Part shown: piece after piece, positions 18,952 through 28,360 of the stretch
Layout: each line of letters starts with the position of its first letter
Position numbering within the stretch: position 1 is the stretch's first letter
Source: Terriglobus roseus
GTDB taxonomy: Bacteria; Acidobacteriota; Terriglobia; Terriglobales; Acidobacteriaceae
Direction: 5' to 3'
NCBI RefSeq assembly: GCF_900102185.1
Contig: NZ_LT629690.1
Location: 4,588,001-4,652,000, forward strand
Length of the DNA: 64,000 nt
Program-made: the position numbers and the translations under genes
The notes under the pieces: model-generated
The model's input: the letters and a program-made list of their open reading frames with translations, nothing else
Told to the model about the DNA's origin: nothing
The model's database searches: none

Positions 18952-19578
18952 ATGGAAACCTTTGAGACGCAAGAGGGCTGGCGAGGCGCGATCGTACGTC
19001 GCATCCGCATAGAAGCCCTGCCCCCGGAAAAGTTCTCGCACCAGGCGCGGCTCTATGCGCTGACTCGGCAGATTGCCGCTAGTTTCACTGAGCCGGTGGA
19101 TGATGACGTCCTTTTTGGCGCGACGTGGGTGCATGATCTTGGAGTGTTCCTTGGACATAGGCCATCGGAGCCGGAGGCATTGAAGCGGTGGAACTCCACG
19201 GCCTATACCGTTGCCCATGCAGGCGCGGTCCTGCGCGAGTGCGGTTTCCCAGAGGAAAAAATCGCTGCTGCGGTCGAGTGCATCCGCACGCATGAGGCTC
19301 ACGGAGAGCCCACTACGATTGAGGGAACGATCCTTCGTGATGCCGACCTGCTGGAGCAACTGGGTGCCGTGGCAGTGATGCGGACAACGGCAAAGATCGC
19401 GCAGGACACGCGCTTCATTACCTTCGCTGACGCAACGCGATCGCTGGAAAAAGCGCTTGCAACAGTGCCACCGCAGATCCGGCTGGAAAAGGCGAAGGAG
19501 CTTGCCGCGCCACGCATCGCTGCGTTGCGAAGCTTTCTGGATTCACTACAGCAGGAGTCGGGTGGCTTGTTGGATTAA
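18952..19578 (+). CDS. HD-domain phosphohydrolase
   Basis: The 208-residue cytosolic protein carries the HD signature in WVHDLGVFLG (near residue 62), an upstream histidine in FSHQARLYALT, and a downstream D in LRDADLLEQLG, matching the metal-binding set of HD phosphohydrolases related to YedJ/uncharacterised hydrolases. It probably cleaves a phosphomonoester or nucleotide, but no specificity can be read from the sequence. The ATG at 18952 is the first start after the divergent promoter region. Confidence 0.85.
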   Translation: METFETQEGWRGAIVRRIRIEALPPEKFSHQARLYALTRQIAASFTEPVDDDVLFGATWVHDLGVFLGHRPSEPEALKRWNSTAYTVAHAGAVLRECGFPEEKIAAAVECIRTHEAHGEPTTIEGTILRDADLLEQLGAVAVMRTTAKIAQDTRFITFADATRSLEKALATVPPQIRLEKAKELAAPRIAALRSFLDSLQQESGGLLD

Positions 19579-19737
19579 CGGCGTTAGGCTCCTCACAGAA
19601 ACATCCGGGCCTCAACGGTCCGGCGCATGCACCTTTCAGAAAGGACTCGTTATTTCCTCGCCACGTAACAAACTGGTAACGACTCACGCCAGTCACTTAC
19701 GGGAATCGGAGGGCGCGCCTAGTCTGAAAGGGCTCTG

Positions 19738-21693
19738 ATGTTTGATTCTCCGCGGCCAGCCAACGGCATGCCCGCGACCCCCAACGGAACCGTCTCCCGC
19801 TCTCTTTCGGTGCGCACGGTGGCGCTTGCCCTTGCGGCAACGCTTCTGCCCACCCTGAGTTATGCTGCCACCCGCCACACCGCCGTTCATCCTGCTGCAA
19901 AGCAGGTAAAGACTGCGCCTGCCCATGCAACAACTGCCAAGTCTGCGAAAGCCCATCGCAATACGGAACTAGACCGTGCAGAAGCTGCTTCGCGTAAGCC
20001 TGTGAAGGGCCGAGTTGCGAAACAGGAAGTTGCTGCGAAGCCGGAAGCCGCCAAGCCTGAGGTTGCTGTAAAGAAGCGCACCGGACGCGAGGCCATTGAG
20101 GCTGCGCGCGCTGAAGTGCGTGGCGCTCATGCAGCATCGCAGACAAAGTCTGCCCCCGCTCCTGAGGCTCCTGTTCGTAAGGCGACCGCGCCGGTGGAAG
20201 AGGCAAGCGCCGATCGCGCCACGCAGGATCGTGTGCATGCTTGGTACAAGTCGCGCTCCGCTGGATCCTCTGATGAAACGGCAGACGTTGCTCCTGCGAA
20301 GTCAACCGTTGCGAAGGCAAAGCCGGTGAAGGCTGTTGTCGCACCCGATCTCGCAACCACAGCTCACAAGGCCACGGTCGAAGACTTTGACCGAGCTCTG
20401 GAACAGCAGCGGCAGGCCATCCGCACGGCGCAGGCGCAGAACATGGCGCGCACCACCGATGACGATGATGCTGCCGAGGCCGCCACGCAGATTCCGCGCA
20501 CCGCACCCACAGCTCGTGTTGCTGCGCCATTCGTTCATGGTGATTTGTTGGCACAGGCTGCGGACGATCAGCCCGGTTCGTTGCCGGTGCAGGCGTCGCT
20601 TCCCGCTGCGAAGCTGGATCGCCACCTTGAGAAGCATCCAGACACTAAGCCCGACGCGGAAGTGCTGGCAAAGACGCCAGACGGCCTGGATTCGGCGTCG
20701 CCCTCGCGCGTTCGTGTAATTGCTGCTGAGACGGCATCCGCCGATGTGCCGAAGGTGAACCTGCCCAAGCCGATCTCCATTCGCAAGGATGCAGCGCCCG
20801 CCGTTGTTGCGGTGAAGGCAGCGGCAAAGAAGCCAGACCTGGACCCGCAGACGGCTCAGGCGTTGACCGACGCCACGTTTGACGATGACAACGATGCTCC
20901 AGCGGAAACCACTCGTAGCATCAAGGCTGCACCGGTTGTGCGTCGCGCTGTTGTCGCCAGCGATGAGGATGCGGCAGACGCAGCCGTTATTCCTGCCGTC
21001 AAGGTCGATCTTTACGACACCAACGGACGCATCAAGATGCTGCCCGCCATGAAGGGCAGCCACGAAATTCTGGTGCACCAGAACCAGATGGCTGTTGCCG
21101 ATGGTCTGGATCGTATTGAAGACGACGATCAGCTTCAGCAGATGCGGCATTACAAACTACTGGTGTCGTTGCCGAACAACGAATCCATCATGGTGAATGA
21201 CACCATGCCCGCAAATCGGCGCTATGCGCGTCCGTGGACGGTTCGTTTCCTGAATGATCTTTCGCGTGCGCACTATGCCCGCTTCCACACACCGCTGGTC
21301 ATCACCTCTGCGGTGCGCACGGTCGAATTTCAGAAGCACCTGGTTCGTATCAACGGCAATGCCGCACCGCCCACCGGCGATGTTGCTTCGCCACATCTTT
21401 ACGGACAGGCCATCGACCTCGGCAAACGCGGCATGAGCATGACGGAAATCGCATGGATGCGCGCATACCTTACGCCGGTGGAATCTTCCGGAAAGGTCGA
21501 TGTGGAGGAAGAGTTCCAGCAGGCCTGCTTCCACATCAGCGTCTATCGCCGCTACCTGGGCTTGCCGCCGAAGAAGAACGGACCCGCACCGGATGCATTG
21601 CCGCAACGGAAGATGGAACTGGTAAAGGCTTCACCGGCTCCGTCCAAGCGCCGTCGTCATATCTCTGCGTTGCTTGCCGCCGGAGTGCGTTAG
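19738..21693 (+). CDS. DUF5715 family secreted protein (M15-like endopeptidase fold) with long Ala/Lys-rich linker
   Basis: The 651-residue protein begins with a signal or anchor (about residues 20-43), then has roughly 370 residues dominated by Ala, Lys, Val, Pro and acidic residues with little predicted structure. The C-terminal 200 residues form the conserved domain: RYARPWTVRFLNDLSRAHY, TSAVRTVEFQKHL, SPHLYGQAIDLGKRG and the final FHISVYRRY. The SxHxxGxAxDL pattern is that of the LAS/M15 peptidoglycan peptidase zinc site. A cell-wall peptidase tethered by a flexible linker is the likely reading. AAAGGG lies before the start. The acyltransferase gene starts three bases after its stop. Confidence 0.82.
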   Translation: MFDSPRPANGMPATPNGTVSRSLSVRTVALALAATLLPTLSYAATRHTAVHPAAKQVKTAPAHATTAKSAKAHRNTELDRAEAASRKPVKGRVAKQEVAAKPEAAKPEVAVKKRTGREAIEAARAEVRGAHAASQTKSAPAPEAPVRKATAPVEEASADRATQDRVHAWYKSRSAGSSDETADVAPAKSTVAKAKPVKAVVAPDLATTAHKATVEDFDRALEQQRQAIRTAQAQNMARTTDDDDAAEAATQIPRTAPTARVAAPFVHGDLLAQAADDQPGSLPVQASLPAAKLDRHLEKHPDTKPDAEVLAKTPDGLDSASPSRVRVIAAETASADVPKVNLPKPISIRKDAAPAVVAVKAAAKKPDLDPQTAQALTDATFDDDNDAPAETTRSIKAAPVVRRAVVASDEDAADAAVIPAVKVDLYDTNGRIKMLPAMKGSHEILVHQNQMAVADGLDRIEDDDQLQQMRHYKLLVSLPNNESIMVNDTMPANRRYARPWTVRFLNDLSRAHYARFHTPLVITSAVRTVEFQKHLVRINGNAAPPTGDVASPHLYGQAIDLGKRGMSMTEIAWMRAYLTPVESSGKVDVEEEFQQACFHISVYRRYLGLPPKKNGPAPDALPQRKMELVKASPAPSKRRRHISALLAAGVR

Positions 21694-21696
21694 AGC

Positions 21697-22902
21697 TTGC
21701 CGCAAGTTGAGGTGCCGCCCGCAACGCAACGCTTTGACGGCGTGGACGTTCTGCGCGGCATCTCCATCGCGGCGGTGGTGCTGCATCACTTTTACCTGCG
21801 CATGTTGTTCTCGGGGCACGCCCTCAGATCGGTGATGCCAGCGTGGCTATTCCGCCTCCTGTACGTAAACGGTGGCAATGCTGTCACCGTCTTCTTCGCC
21901 GTCTCCGGTTTCCTGATCACGTATATTTCGCTACGCCGTTTCGGATCGATTTCGGACCTGAAGCCGCGCATCTTTTACCGCATCCGATTTGCTCGCATTG
22001 CGCCGCTGCTGCTGGCGCTCCTTGTTGTTCTGAGCGTCCTTCACCTGCTGCATGTGGATGGTTTTTCTATCTCGCCGAAGCGTGGAACGCTGTTGCGCGC
22101 TCTCACTGCCGCGCTGACGTTTCATCTGAACTGGTTTGAGGCAAAGCACGGCTACCTGCCACCGAATTGGGACGTGTTGTGGTCGCTTTCCATCGAGGAG
22201 ATGTTCTATCTCTTTTTTCCCATCGCCTGCGTGATGGTGCGGCACGTGCGCCGTGGCGGCACGGCGTTACTGTGTTTCTTGTTGGCAGCACTCGTCGTGC
22301 TCGCACCCATGGGCCGCACCATCTGGGCTGCGACGGAACTTGAGGCGGAGAAGTCCTATCTCGGCGGTATGGGTTCCATTGCAATGGGCTGCCTTACCGC
22401 CCTTCTGCTGAGGCGCCTGCAGACGCGCGGCACGCTGCCGTCGCCGCGCCGGTTGCTGGTGTTGGCATGGGGTGGTGCAGTTGTTATGTTCATCGCAATG
22501 CCGCCGTTTCCGTTGGGCCATTGGCATCGCTTTCTCGGCGTGACAGATCTGGATGACTCGCTGCTCACGTTGGGGACCTGCATGGTCATCCTTGGGCTGG
22601 TGGGCCGTAATCGTGCGGGTTCGCGGTGGGCAGCGCCGATCCGATGGCTGGGCCAACTCAGCTACGAGGTCTACCTGACGCACGAATTTATCGTCATCGG
22701 CATCGCTCTGCTGGCGCTGCATGTTGGAACGCTGACCGGTAAAGGCCTGGGTTTCGGCATGTTCGCGTGGAGTCTCGTCACGCTATTCCTTAGTTCCGCT
22801 TTTGGATGGGTGGTCGCTACTTATTTCTCTGAGCCCATGAATCGTGGCCTTCGCGGCGCCCCATACCCCGCGGAACTTAAGGCTCCGCTCGCGCGTAGAT
22901 AG
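21697..22902 (+). CDS. acyltransferase 3 family membrane protein
   Basis: A TTG start gives 401 residues with about ten membrane helices. The opening FDGVDVLRGISIAAVVLHH is the acyltransferase-3 (OafA/YrhL) signature with the conserved Arg and His; WDVLWSLSIEEMFYLFFP is the second conserved block. Such enzymes transfer acetyl or other acyl groups to surface sugars at the inner membrane. The acceptor cannot be told. Close spacing after the DUF5715 gene suggests co-transcription and perhaps a shared envelope function. A GGAG lies about 13 bases upstream, so the exact start is moderately certain. Confidence 0.9.
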   Translation: MPQVEVPPATQRFDGVDVLRGISIAAVVLHHFYLRMLFSGHALRSVMPAWLFRLLYVNGGNAVTVFFAVSGFLITYISLRRFGSISDLKPRIFYRIRFARIAPLLLALLVVLSVLHLLHVDGFSISPKRGTLLRALTAALTFHLNWFEAKHGYLPPNWDVLWSLSIEEMFYLFFPIACVMVRHVRRGGTALLCFLLAALVVLAPMGRTIWAATELEAEKSYLGGMGSIAMGCLTALLLRRLQTRGTLPSPRRLLVLAWGGAVVMFIAMPPFPLGHWHRFLGVTDLDDSLLTLGTCMVILGLVGRNRAGSRWAAPIRWLGQLSYEVYLTHEFIVIGIALLALHVGTLTGKGLGFGMFAWSLVTLFLSSAFGWVVATYFSEPMNRGLRGAPYPAELKAPLARR

Positions 22903-22941
22903 AGCGGTACAATCCTCCACACTGCATACCGGAGACGATTC

Positions 22942-23712
22942 ATGTCCGCTTATCCTGAAGCACTGCCGCCGGGCCCCATCGACCAATACGACAACCAGCC
23001 GCCACTCACTGCAGTCCAGCGCATTACCAACATCTTCTACGCGCCTTCGAAGACGTTCGCCGATCTTCGTCGTAATCGCTCGTGGTGGCTCGCATTCGTT
23101 GTCATGGCCCTCGTTGGATATCTCTTCACAACCACGGCGCTCACGAAGGTTGGCCCGCGTGGTTTGGCAGAATCTTCTATCCGCAACAATCCGGCGCAGG
23201 CTGAGAAGATGCAGAACGCCTCGCCGGAAGACCGCGCCAGGATGATTTCCATCACGGCCTCCATCATGCAGGTTTCGCTGTGGGCATGGCCGGTTTTCAT
23301 CCTGATTACGGCGGCCATCGGTGCGCTTCTGCTGTGGGTGGGTTGCAATTTCATCCTTGGCGGATCCGGCACGTATCCCGGCATGTTTGCGGTGATGATC
23401 TTTGCGTATTTACCGGGCATCTTCCGATCTCTGCTGACTTCCGCGGTACTCCTCTTTGGTGATACGGAAAACTTCAACCTGAACGATCCCATCGGAACCA
23501 ATCCGGGCTTCTATCTTGGCGCTGACTCCTCCGTCTTCCTGAAGACTTTTCTTAGCTCGGTAGATGTCTTCTCGCTCTGGATACTGATTCTTATGGGCAT
23601 TGGCGGCGCCATCGTGGCTCGTGTGAAGGTGAAGAACGGCGTGGCGATGGTCTTGATTACGTGGCTGATCTTCGCATTGGGCAAAGCCGCCATCACCGCC
23701 GCCACGAGTTAA
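22942..23712 (+). CDS. YIP1 family membrane protein
   Basis: The 256-residue protein has a short cytosolic N-terminus rich in Pro, then QRITNIFYAPSKTFADLRRNRSWW, which is the usual entry to bacterial Yip1-domain proteins, and five hydrophobic segments. The family is of unknown function in bacteria. The start ATG at 22942 follows a GGAGA six bases upstream. It sits 39 bp after the acyltransferase gene in the same direction. Confidence 0.82.
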   Translation: MSAYPEALPPGPIDQYDNQPPLTAVQRITNIFYAPSKTFADLRRNRSWWLAFVVMALVGYLFTTTALTKVGPRGLAESSIRNNPAQAEKMQNASPEDRARMISITASIMQVSLWAWPVFILITAAIGALLLWVGCNFILGGSGTYPGMFAVMIFAYLPGIFRSLLTSAVLLFGDTENFNLNDPIGTNPGFYLGADSSVFLKTFLSSVDVFSLWILILMGIGGAIVARVKVKNGVAMVLITWLIFALGKAAITAATS

Positions 23713-23767
23713 GGCGTTCTGCTCTCACGCTCTTTGCTCAAATGTGGTGCAATAAAAAGATCGCATT

Positions 23768-24829
23768 TTGAACGCAACGAGCCCATTTCAACCGCGCCGC
23801 TGGCTCCGCAACGGCCACCTGCAGACGATCGCTGGCAACTTCCTGCCGCGCACGGATCGCCTGCCCGTGGCCACAACGGAACTGATCCCTGTGCCATTGC
23901 CGCAGGAGATGCAGTCGCTGCCGCAAGCTGTGACGCTGGATCAGCGTCTGCCCAGCCGCATTCTCTGCCATTGCCATTGGCAAGCGGAACCTGAGAGCTG
24001 TGTCACGGTCGTTCTGGTGCATGGTCTTGAGGGTTCGTCGTATTCGCAATATGTGGTGGGCAATGCGAATCGCCTTTTTACCGCAGGATGCAACGTCGTC
24101 CGCATGAACATGCGCAACTGCGGTGGCACGGATGCGCTTTCGCCCACGCTGTATCACTCCGGTATGTCTGGCGATGTGAAGGCCCTGCTGACGTGGCTCA
24201 TTGCGCGCGGATGCAGCCGTGTTGTTTTAGCGGGCTACAGCATGGGCGGCAACCTGTTGTTGAAGGCGGTGGGAGAGCTTGCAGACCAAGCTCCACAGCA
24301 ACTGATCGGATGCGTTGCGGTATCACCTGTGATGGATTTGGGTGAGAGCGCCGATGCTCTGCATGAGCCGCAGAACCGTGTCTATGAGTACCGCTTTATA
24401 CGGGCGCTGTTGCAGCGCTATCGCCTGAAGTGTCGCTTATATCCTGCGATCTACAAGCCGGAGCTTGCGGCGCGTGTGCAATCGATTCGCGACTTCGACG
24501 AATACATCACCGGCCCTGCATGCGGTTTTACTGGCGCCAGCGACTACTATTACCGCGCTGCATCGGCGCGCGTTCTGGACCGCATTGCTGTGCCCACATT
24601 GGTGCTGCACGCGTGCGACGATCCCTTCATCCGTCTCACTGCCGAAACGCGGCAGAAGCTGCATGACAATCCGCACATCACATTGTTGGAGCCACAAAAC
24701 GGTGGGCACTGTGCCTTCCTCGAACAACCCACGCAGGAGTACGACGGCTACTATGCCGAGCGGTTGTTGTTGAATTTCGTGAAAGAGCGCGCTGCAGATT
24801 CGGCGCGTGAGCAGGTGCCGCTATGCTGA
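23768..24829 (+). CDS. YheT-type alpha/beta hydrolase
   Basis: From a TTG at 23768 the protein is 353 residues. RRWLRNGHLQTIAGNFLPR at the N-terminus and VHGLEGSSYSQYV for the oxyanion loop match the YheT/ABHD1 group. The nucleophile elbow is GYSMGGN (near residue 158), the acid is in DDPFI and the histidine in NGGHCAF, so the triad looks complete. Substrate unknown; esterase or lipase activity is the family expectation. Its end overlaps the next gene by seven bases. Confidence 0.88.
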   Translation: MNATSPFQPRRWLRNGHLQTIAGNFLPRTDRLPVATTELIPVPLPQEMQSLPQAVTLDQRLPSRILCHCHWQAEPESCVTVVLVHGLEGSSYSQYVVGNANRLFTAGCNVVRMNMRNCGGTDALSPTLYHSGMSGDVKALLTWLIARGCSRVVLAGYSMGGNLLLKAVGELADQAPQQLIGCVAVSPVMDLGESADALHEPQNRVYEYRFIRALLQRYRLKCRLYPAIYKPELAARVQSIRDFDEYITGPACGFTGASDYYYRAASARVLDRIAVPTLVLHACDDPFIRLTAETRQKLHDNPHITLLEPQNGGHCAFLEQPTQEYDGYYAERLLLNFVKERAADSAREQVPLC

Positions 24830-25416
24830 CCGATTGGAACGCCGCATGTGGCCCGGATGATCCAGTGCTGGTGGTGCCGTGGGCATCACCGGACGGCTTG
24901 CTGCAGTGGGTGGACCTGCGCGAAGACCCGTACGCCGTGAATGAGATTCCCGAGGGTGAAGACTATCCCGCTTTGCTCGCGGCTCTGCGTGCGTTGAATG
25001 GCTCGCGCTCGCCAGTGTTTACCGCGAAGTGCGATGTGTGGGAGATGGACGCGGAAGAGCTGGAAGCCATGCGCGACGAACTTCTGCTGGATGAAGAAGT
25101 CGCCACCTCGGGACTTGCTTCTTATATCGATCTGCTGTGGCGCGAGCGTGCCATCTTTGCCTCGCGTCACCGCATGGAGCAGATGCTGCACCGGCTGGAT
25201 CGCATGCTCACCGAGCTGCCTTACTCACTTGCAGCGGCAGAACTGACGATGCGTCCTGCCGTGCTGGACCTCGAGGGGACGGTGGCAGAAGGCTTTGCCA
25301 TCACTCTGTACACCAAGGGCGTCGGCGTGGATGAAGCAGAAGCGGCGCAGCGGTGGGATGAGGCGTTGCGCGCCATCACCGCCACCTTCCGCAGCCGCGA
25401 ACTTGCAGGAAGCTGA
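24823..25416 (+). CDS. hypothetical protein coupled to the YheT-like hydrolase
   Basis: I do not recognise this 197-residue, acidic, apparently soluble protein. It has no signal peptide or membrane helix. The centre (about residues 65-145) is helical with repeated Leu and Glu (EELEAMRDELLLDEEVATS, RMEQMLHRLDRML), followed by a beta-rich tail. The start overlaps the hydrolase stop by seven bases, which suggests translational coupling and a related function. It converges with the CsbD-like gene. Confidence 0.75.
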   Translation: MLTDWNAACGPDDPVLVVPWASPDGLLQWVDLREDPYAVNEIPEGEDYPALLAALRALNGSRSPVFTAKCDVWEMDAEELEAMRDELLLDEEVATSGLASYIDLLWRERAIFASRHRMEQMLHRLDRMLTELPYSLAAAELTMRPAVLDLEGTVAEGFAITLYTKGVGVDEAEAAQRWDEALRAITATFRSRELAGS

Positions 25417-25422
25417 AACCGC

Positions 25423-25752
25423 CTACGGTCGGTTCAGGTCCTTGATGGCATCGCTGACCACGTCAGCGGCTTTACCTGCGGCATCCTTGATGTGGCCCAC
25501 GGTCTGGTCGCCCGCGCCTTCGTCGGCCAAGTCATAATCGCCAATAGCTTCACCGAATTTCTGCTTCGCCGCGCCCAGGATGCTTCCACCGCTGCCGGTG
25601 ACGCGCTGCTTGGCGCCCCATGCGCCAATGCGGTTTGCCGCATGCTCCACGTCCGGATCGCTGTAGCCAGTCTCTGGCTCGTTCAGGACAGCAATGACCA
25701 CGGCGGCAGCGCCAACGGCAAGTCCAGCAATCAACCACGGAAAAGCTTTCAT
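25423..25752 (-). CDS. CsbD-like protein with N-terminal membrane anchor
   Basis: The start at 25752 is preceded by GGGAG, giving 109 residues. A hydrophobic helix (about residues 5-22) is followed by the CsbD-like signature: repeats of GAKQRVTG, GAAKQKFGEAIGD and HIKDAAGKAAD in an amphipathic, helical, Ala/Lys/Asp-rich stretch. CsbD-like proteins are abundant general-stress proteins of unknown mechanism. The gene is divergent from ispE, with 83 bp between starts. Confidence 0.8.
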   Translation of the reverse strand: MKAFPWLIAGLAVGAAAVVIAVLNEPETGYSDPDVEHAANRIGAWGAKQRVTGSGGSILGAAKQKFGEAIGDYDLADEGAGDQTVGHIKDAAGKAADVVSDAIKDLNRP

Positions 25753-25835
25753 CGTAAGAATCTCCCGACTTGCTGTGATGCAGATTTTTCGAGCCGCGAC
25801 AGTCGGTTGTTCCTCGCCGGTACACTCAAGAAGCA

Positions 25836-26861
25836 ATGTCCACCACTGTTCGCTCCTACGCAAAGATCAACCTCGGCCTGAGGATCGGCCCACCGCGAGC
25901 GGACGGCTTCCACGAACTGCATACGCTGTATCAGAGCATCGGCCTGCATGATGAAGTGACGGTCACAGCGAAGACCGCTGCGGTGACGCGTATCACCATG
26001 GATTGCACTGACTTGCGCGTGCCCACCGATGCTCGCAACACGGCCTTCCGCACGGTGGAGATGGCTCTGACGGCGATGGAAATCACTGCGGAAGTCCACC
26101 TGTCACTGACCAAGAATCTGCCGGTGCAGGGGGGACTTGGGGCCGGATCGGCCAATGCGGCGGCGGCACTGTTGGGGTTGGAGCGGGAACTGGGCACCGC
26201 GCTAACCGGACCGCAGCGTATGTCTCTGGCTGAGCGCATCGGTTCTGATGTGCCGCTATTCCTTTTAGGTGGAACAGTTTACGGACACAACCGGGGACAG
26301 ATTGTGCTGCCTTATCCTGACCTCCCAGCGATGCACTGCGTGGTCTTCGCGCCCACGGTGGGTTCCAGCACTCCGCTGGCCTTTAAGGCCTGGGACGAGC
26401 AGGTTTCTCGATTGACCCCTGAAGCCGCGCAGGATAGACTTGATGAGTTGAGCCGCGTCTACGCGTCCGCATTCGCCTGTACGGGAGCAGACAGTCAGAC
26501 CGGCGCCTCCGGTGCTTTCGGAACACTCGATGCAGAGAATCTGCAACGATCCGGGAGCCTGGCCGGGAATCCTCTTCCTGCGCTTGTCCGTACCGGGATT
26601 GCGAACGACTTCGAAGAGGTCGTCTTCCAGCAACACCCCTTCCTGCGCGACATTCTGCATGCTCTTAAGGGCGATGAGGCTCTCGGGGAATCGTCTGCCG
26701 TGATGGCGGCGCTTTCCGGCTCCGGTTCGTCCTTGTTTGGTCTGTATCGGACAGAAGCAGACGCAGAAGCGGCACAGGCACGCACCGCGGAGTATGCAGG
26801 ACGGTCTTTCCGGACCACCACCCTTACTCGTGAAGCGTACTGGAGTTCCATGTTCGTCTGA
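25836..26861 (+). CDS. ispE: 4-diphosphocytidyl-2-C-methyl-D-erythritol kinase
   Basis: This GHMP kinase phosphorylates CDP-methylerythritol in the MEP isoprenoid pathway. The N-terminal YAKINLGLRIGPPRADGFHEL, the ATP-binding GGLGAGSANAAAAL (near residue 95) and the C-terminal ALSGSGSSLFGL are all present. At 341 residues it is somewhat longer than E. coli IspE (283), mainly through an insert at about residues 200-245 and a longer tail. A hairpin without a U-run follows, then tRNA-Gln and prs. Confidence 0.95.
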   Translation: MSTTVRSYAKINLGLRIGPPRADGFHELHTLYQSIGLHDEVTVTAKTAAVTRITMDCTDLRVPTDARNTAFRTVEMALTAMEITAEVHLSLTKNLPVQGGLGAGSANAAAALLGLERELGTALTGPQRMSLAERIGSDVPLFLLGGTVYGHNRGQIVLPYPDLPAMHCVVFAPTVGSSTPLAFKAWDEQVSRLTPEAAQDRLDELSRVYASAFACTGADSQTGASGAFGTLDAENLQRSGSLAGNPLPALVRTGIANDFEEVVFQQHPFLRDILHALKGDEALGESSAVMAALSGSGSSLFGLYRTEADAEAAQARTAEYAGRSFRTTTLTREAYWSSMFV

Positions 26862-26873
26862 AGCCAGAAGCTT

Positions 26874-26898
26874 CCGGCGAATTGCGGCAAATCGCCGG
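26874..26898 (+). terminator. hairpin after ispE, possible weak terminator
   Basis: A seven-base perfect inverted repeat (CCGGCGA at 26874-26880 and TCGCCGG at 26892-26898) lies 12 bp after the ispE stop. There is no U-tract after it, so termination is doubtful; it could also separate ispE transcription from the tRNA promoter. Confidence 0.3.
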
Positions 26899-26971
26899 GG
26901 CTGCCGGGCCAATGTCTTTAGTACACTGGAACTGGCAGAGTTCCCAACGCCAAACGGCGGGACGGACTTTT

Positions 26972-27045
26972 TGGGCGATCGACTAATGGTAGGTCAAGTG
27001 CCTTTGACGCACTTTGTCTAGGTTCGAATCCTAGTCGCCCAGCCA
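26972..27045 (+). tRNA. tRNA-Gln (anticodon TTG), CCA encoded
   Basis: The cloverleaf can be drawn by eye: acceptor TGGGCGA (26972-26978) pairs with TCGCCCA (27035-27041), followed by G and an encoded CCA. The anticodon stem AGTGC/GCACT closes the loop CTTTGAC, giving anticodon TTG for glutamine CAA codons. The T arm contains GGTTCGAATCC. It sits alone between ispE and prs on the same strand. Confidence 0.95.
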
Positions 27046-27151
27046 TCAAGCGTCGATGCTCCCCCAGCGGCAGAGTTCTACGAGAGGGGGCAGAGGCAGG
27101 ACAATCCGGCAGAACCAACCAACGCTAAACGGCTTGGAGGCTCGTACCGCA

Positions 27152-28240
27152 GTGACCGCACCCGAATCCATGTCAACCGCCGCAACCGCTACCCCCGCCA
27201 CTTCAGAACCCATCACCGACCGCGCAACATTGATTGCCGCAGGCGGTGCCGCGAAGCAGCAGCCTGCTCCGGACAAGAAGCGTTCCAGCCGACTGGCTGA
27301 CGATCGCCGCTTCAAGATTTTCTGTGGTTCCGCGAACAAGGCACTCTGTGAAGAGGTTTGCCAGTTCCTGGGCGTGCCCATGGGCCAGACCAAGCTCATC
27401 AGCTTCTCGGATGGCGAAATCCACTTCCAGCTGCTGGAGAATGTGCGCGGCGCCGATGTGTTCCTGGTGCAGCCGACCTGTGCTCCGGTTGAGCGCCACA
27501 TCCTGGAACTGCTGATCATGATCGACGCGCTGAAGCGCGCATCGGCAGGCCGCATCACGGTAGTGATTCCGTACTACGGTTACGCTCGCCAGGATCGTAA
27601 GGATCGTCCGCGCGTTGCCATTACGTCCAAGCTTGTGGCTGACCTGTTGCAGACTGCCGGTGCGAACCGTGCATTGCTGGTCGATCTTCACGCTGCGCAG
27701 ATCCAGGGCTTCTTCAACATCCCGGTGGATCACCTGTTCGCATCGCCGGTTCTGGTTGGCTACTTCCGCGATCTGAACCTGCCGAACCTGACCGTTGTTT
27801 CGCCGGACGCGGGTGGTGTGGAGCGTGCGCGCTTCTTCGCAACGAAGCTGGGCGTGCCTTTGGCCATTGTGGACAAGCGCCGTACCGATATCAACGTGAC
27901 AGAAGTGATGAACGTGATCGGCGATGTGAAGGGCCGCACCTGCATCATTCTGGACGACATTGTGGACACCGCCGGAACACTCACCAAGACGGTGGATGCG
28001 CTGCTGGCGAATGGTGCAACAGACGTCTATGCCTGCGCATCGCACGCAGTGTTGTCTGGCCCCGCAGTGGAACGCATTAAGAACAGCAACCTGAAAGAAC
28101 TGGTTGTGACCAACACCATTCCGCTCTCAGAAGAGGCGGCGCAGGTGGACAAGATTAAGGTTCTTTCTGTAGCAGGCCTGTTGGGTCGAGCTATTGAGAG
28201 CATTCACATGGAGACGAGCGTTTCAACACTCTTCTCATAA
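27152..28240 (+). CDS. prs: ribose-phosphate pyrophosphokinase
   Basis: The enzyme makes PRPP from ribose 5-phosphate and ATP for nucleotide, His and Trp synthesis. Diagnostic segments are the YYGYARQDRKDRPR flexible-loop region, VDLHAAQIQGFF, and the PRPP-binding motif IILDDIVDTAGTLT. The core begins near RFKIFCGSANKALCEEV; before it is an Ala/Thr-rich extension of about 50 residues, unlike the usual 315-residue enzyme. The start is uncertain: GTG at 27152 has GGAGG 12 bases upstream, while an in-frame ATG at 27170 would shorten it by six residues. A six-base hairpin without a U-run (28249-28265) follows the stop. Confidence 0.93.
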   Translation: MTAPESMSTAATATPATSEPITDRATLIAAGGAAKQQPAPDKKRSSRLADDRRFKIFCGSANKALCEEVCQFLGVPMGQTKLISFSDGEIHFQLLENVRGADVFLVQPTCAPVERHILELLIMIDALKRASAGRITVVIPYYGYARQDRKDRPRVAITSKLVADLLQTAGANRALLVDLHAAQIQGFFNIPVDHLFASPVLVGYFRDLNLPNLTVVSPDAGGVERARFFATKLGVPLAIVDKRRTDINVTEVMNVIGDVKGRTCIILDDIVDTAGTLTKTVDALLANGATDVYACASHAVLSGPAVERIKNSNLKELVVTNTIPLSEEAAQVDKIKVLSVAGLLGRAIESIHMETSVSTLFS

Positions 28241-28360
28241 GTTTGCTGCTTAGCCTTTTGCTAAGTGGTGCAACACAAACGAAGTAACTACAGACAAGCT
28301 GCAGCACCTCAAGTGCAGCGAAGGGATTAGCTGGAAGACAGCGCGGCCCGAAAGGAAAAC

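Noticed and set aside
18877-19359. N-terminal extension of the HdeD-like frame
   Set aside because: It would overlap the HD-domain gene, and the GGAGGAG before 18876 gives a clear start.
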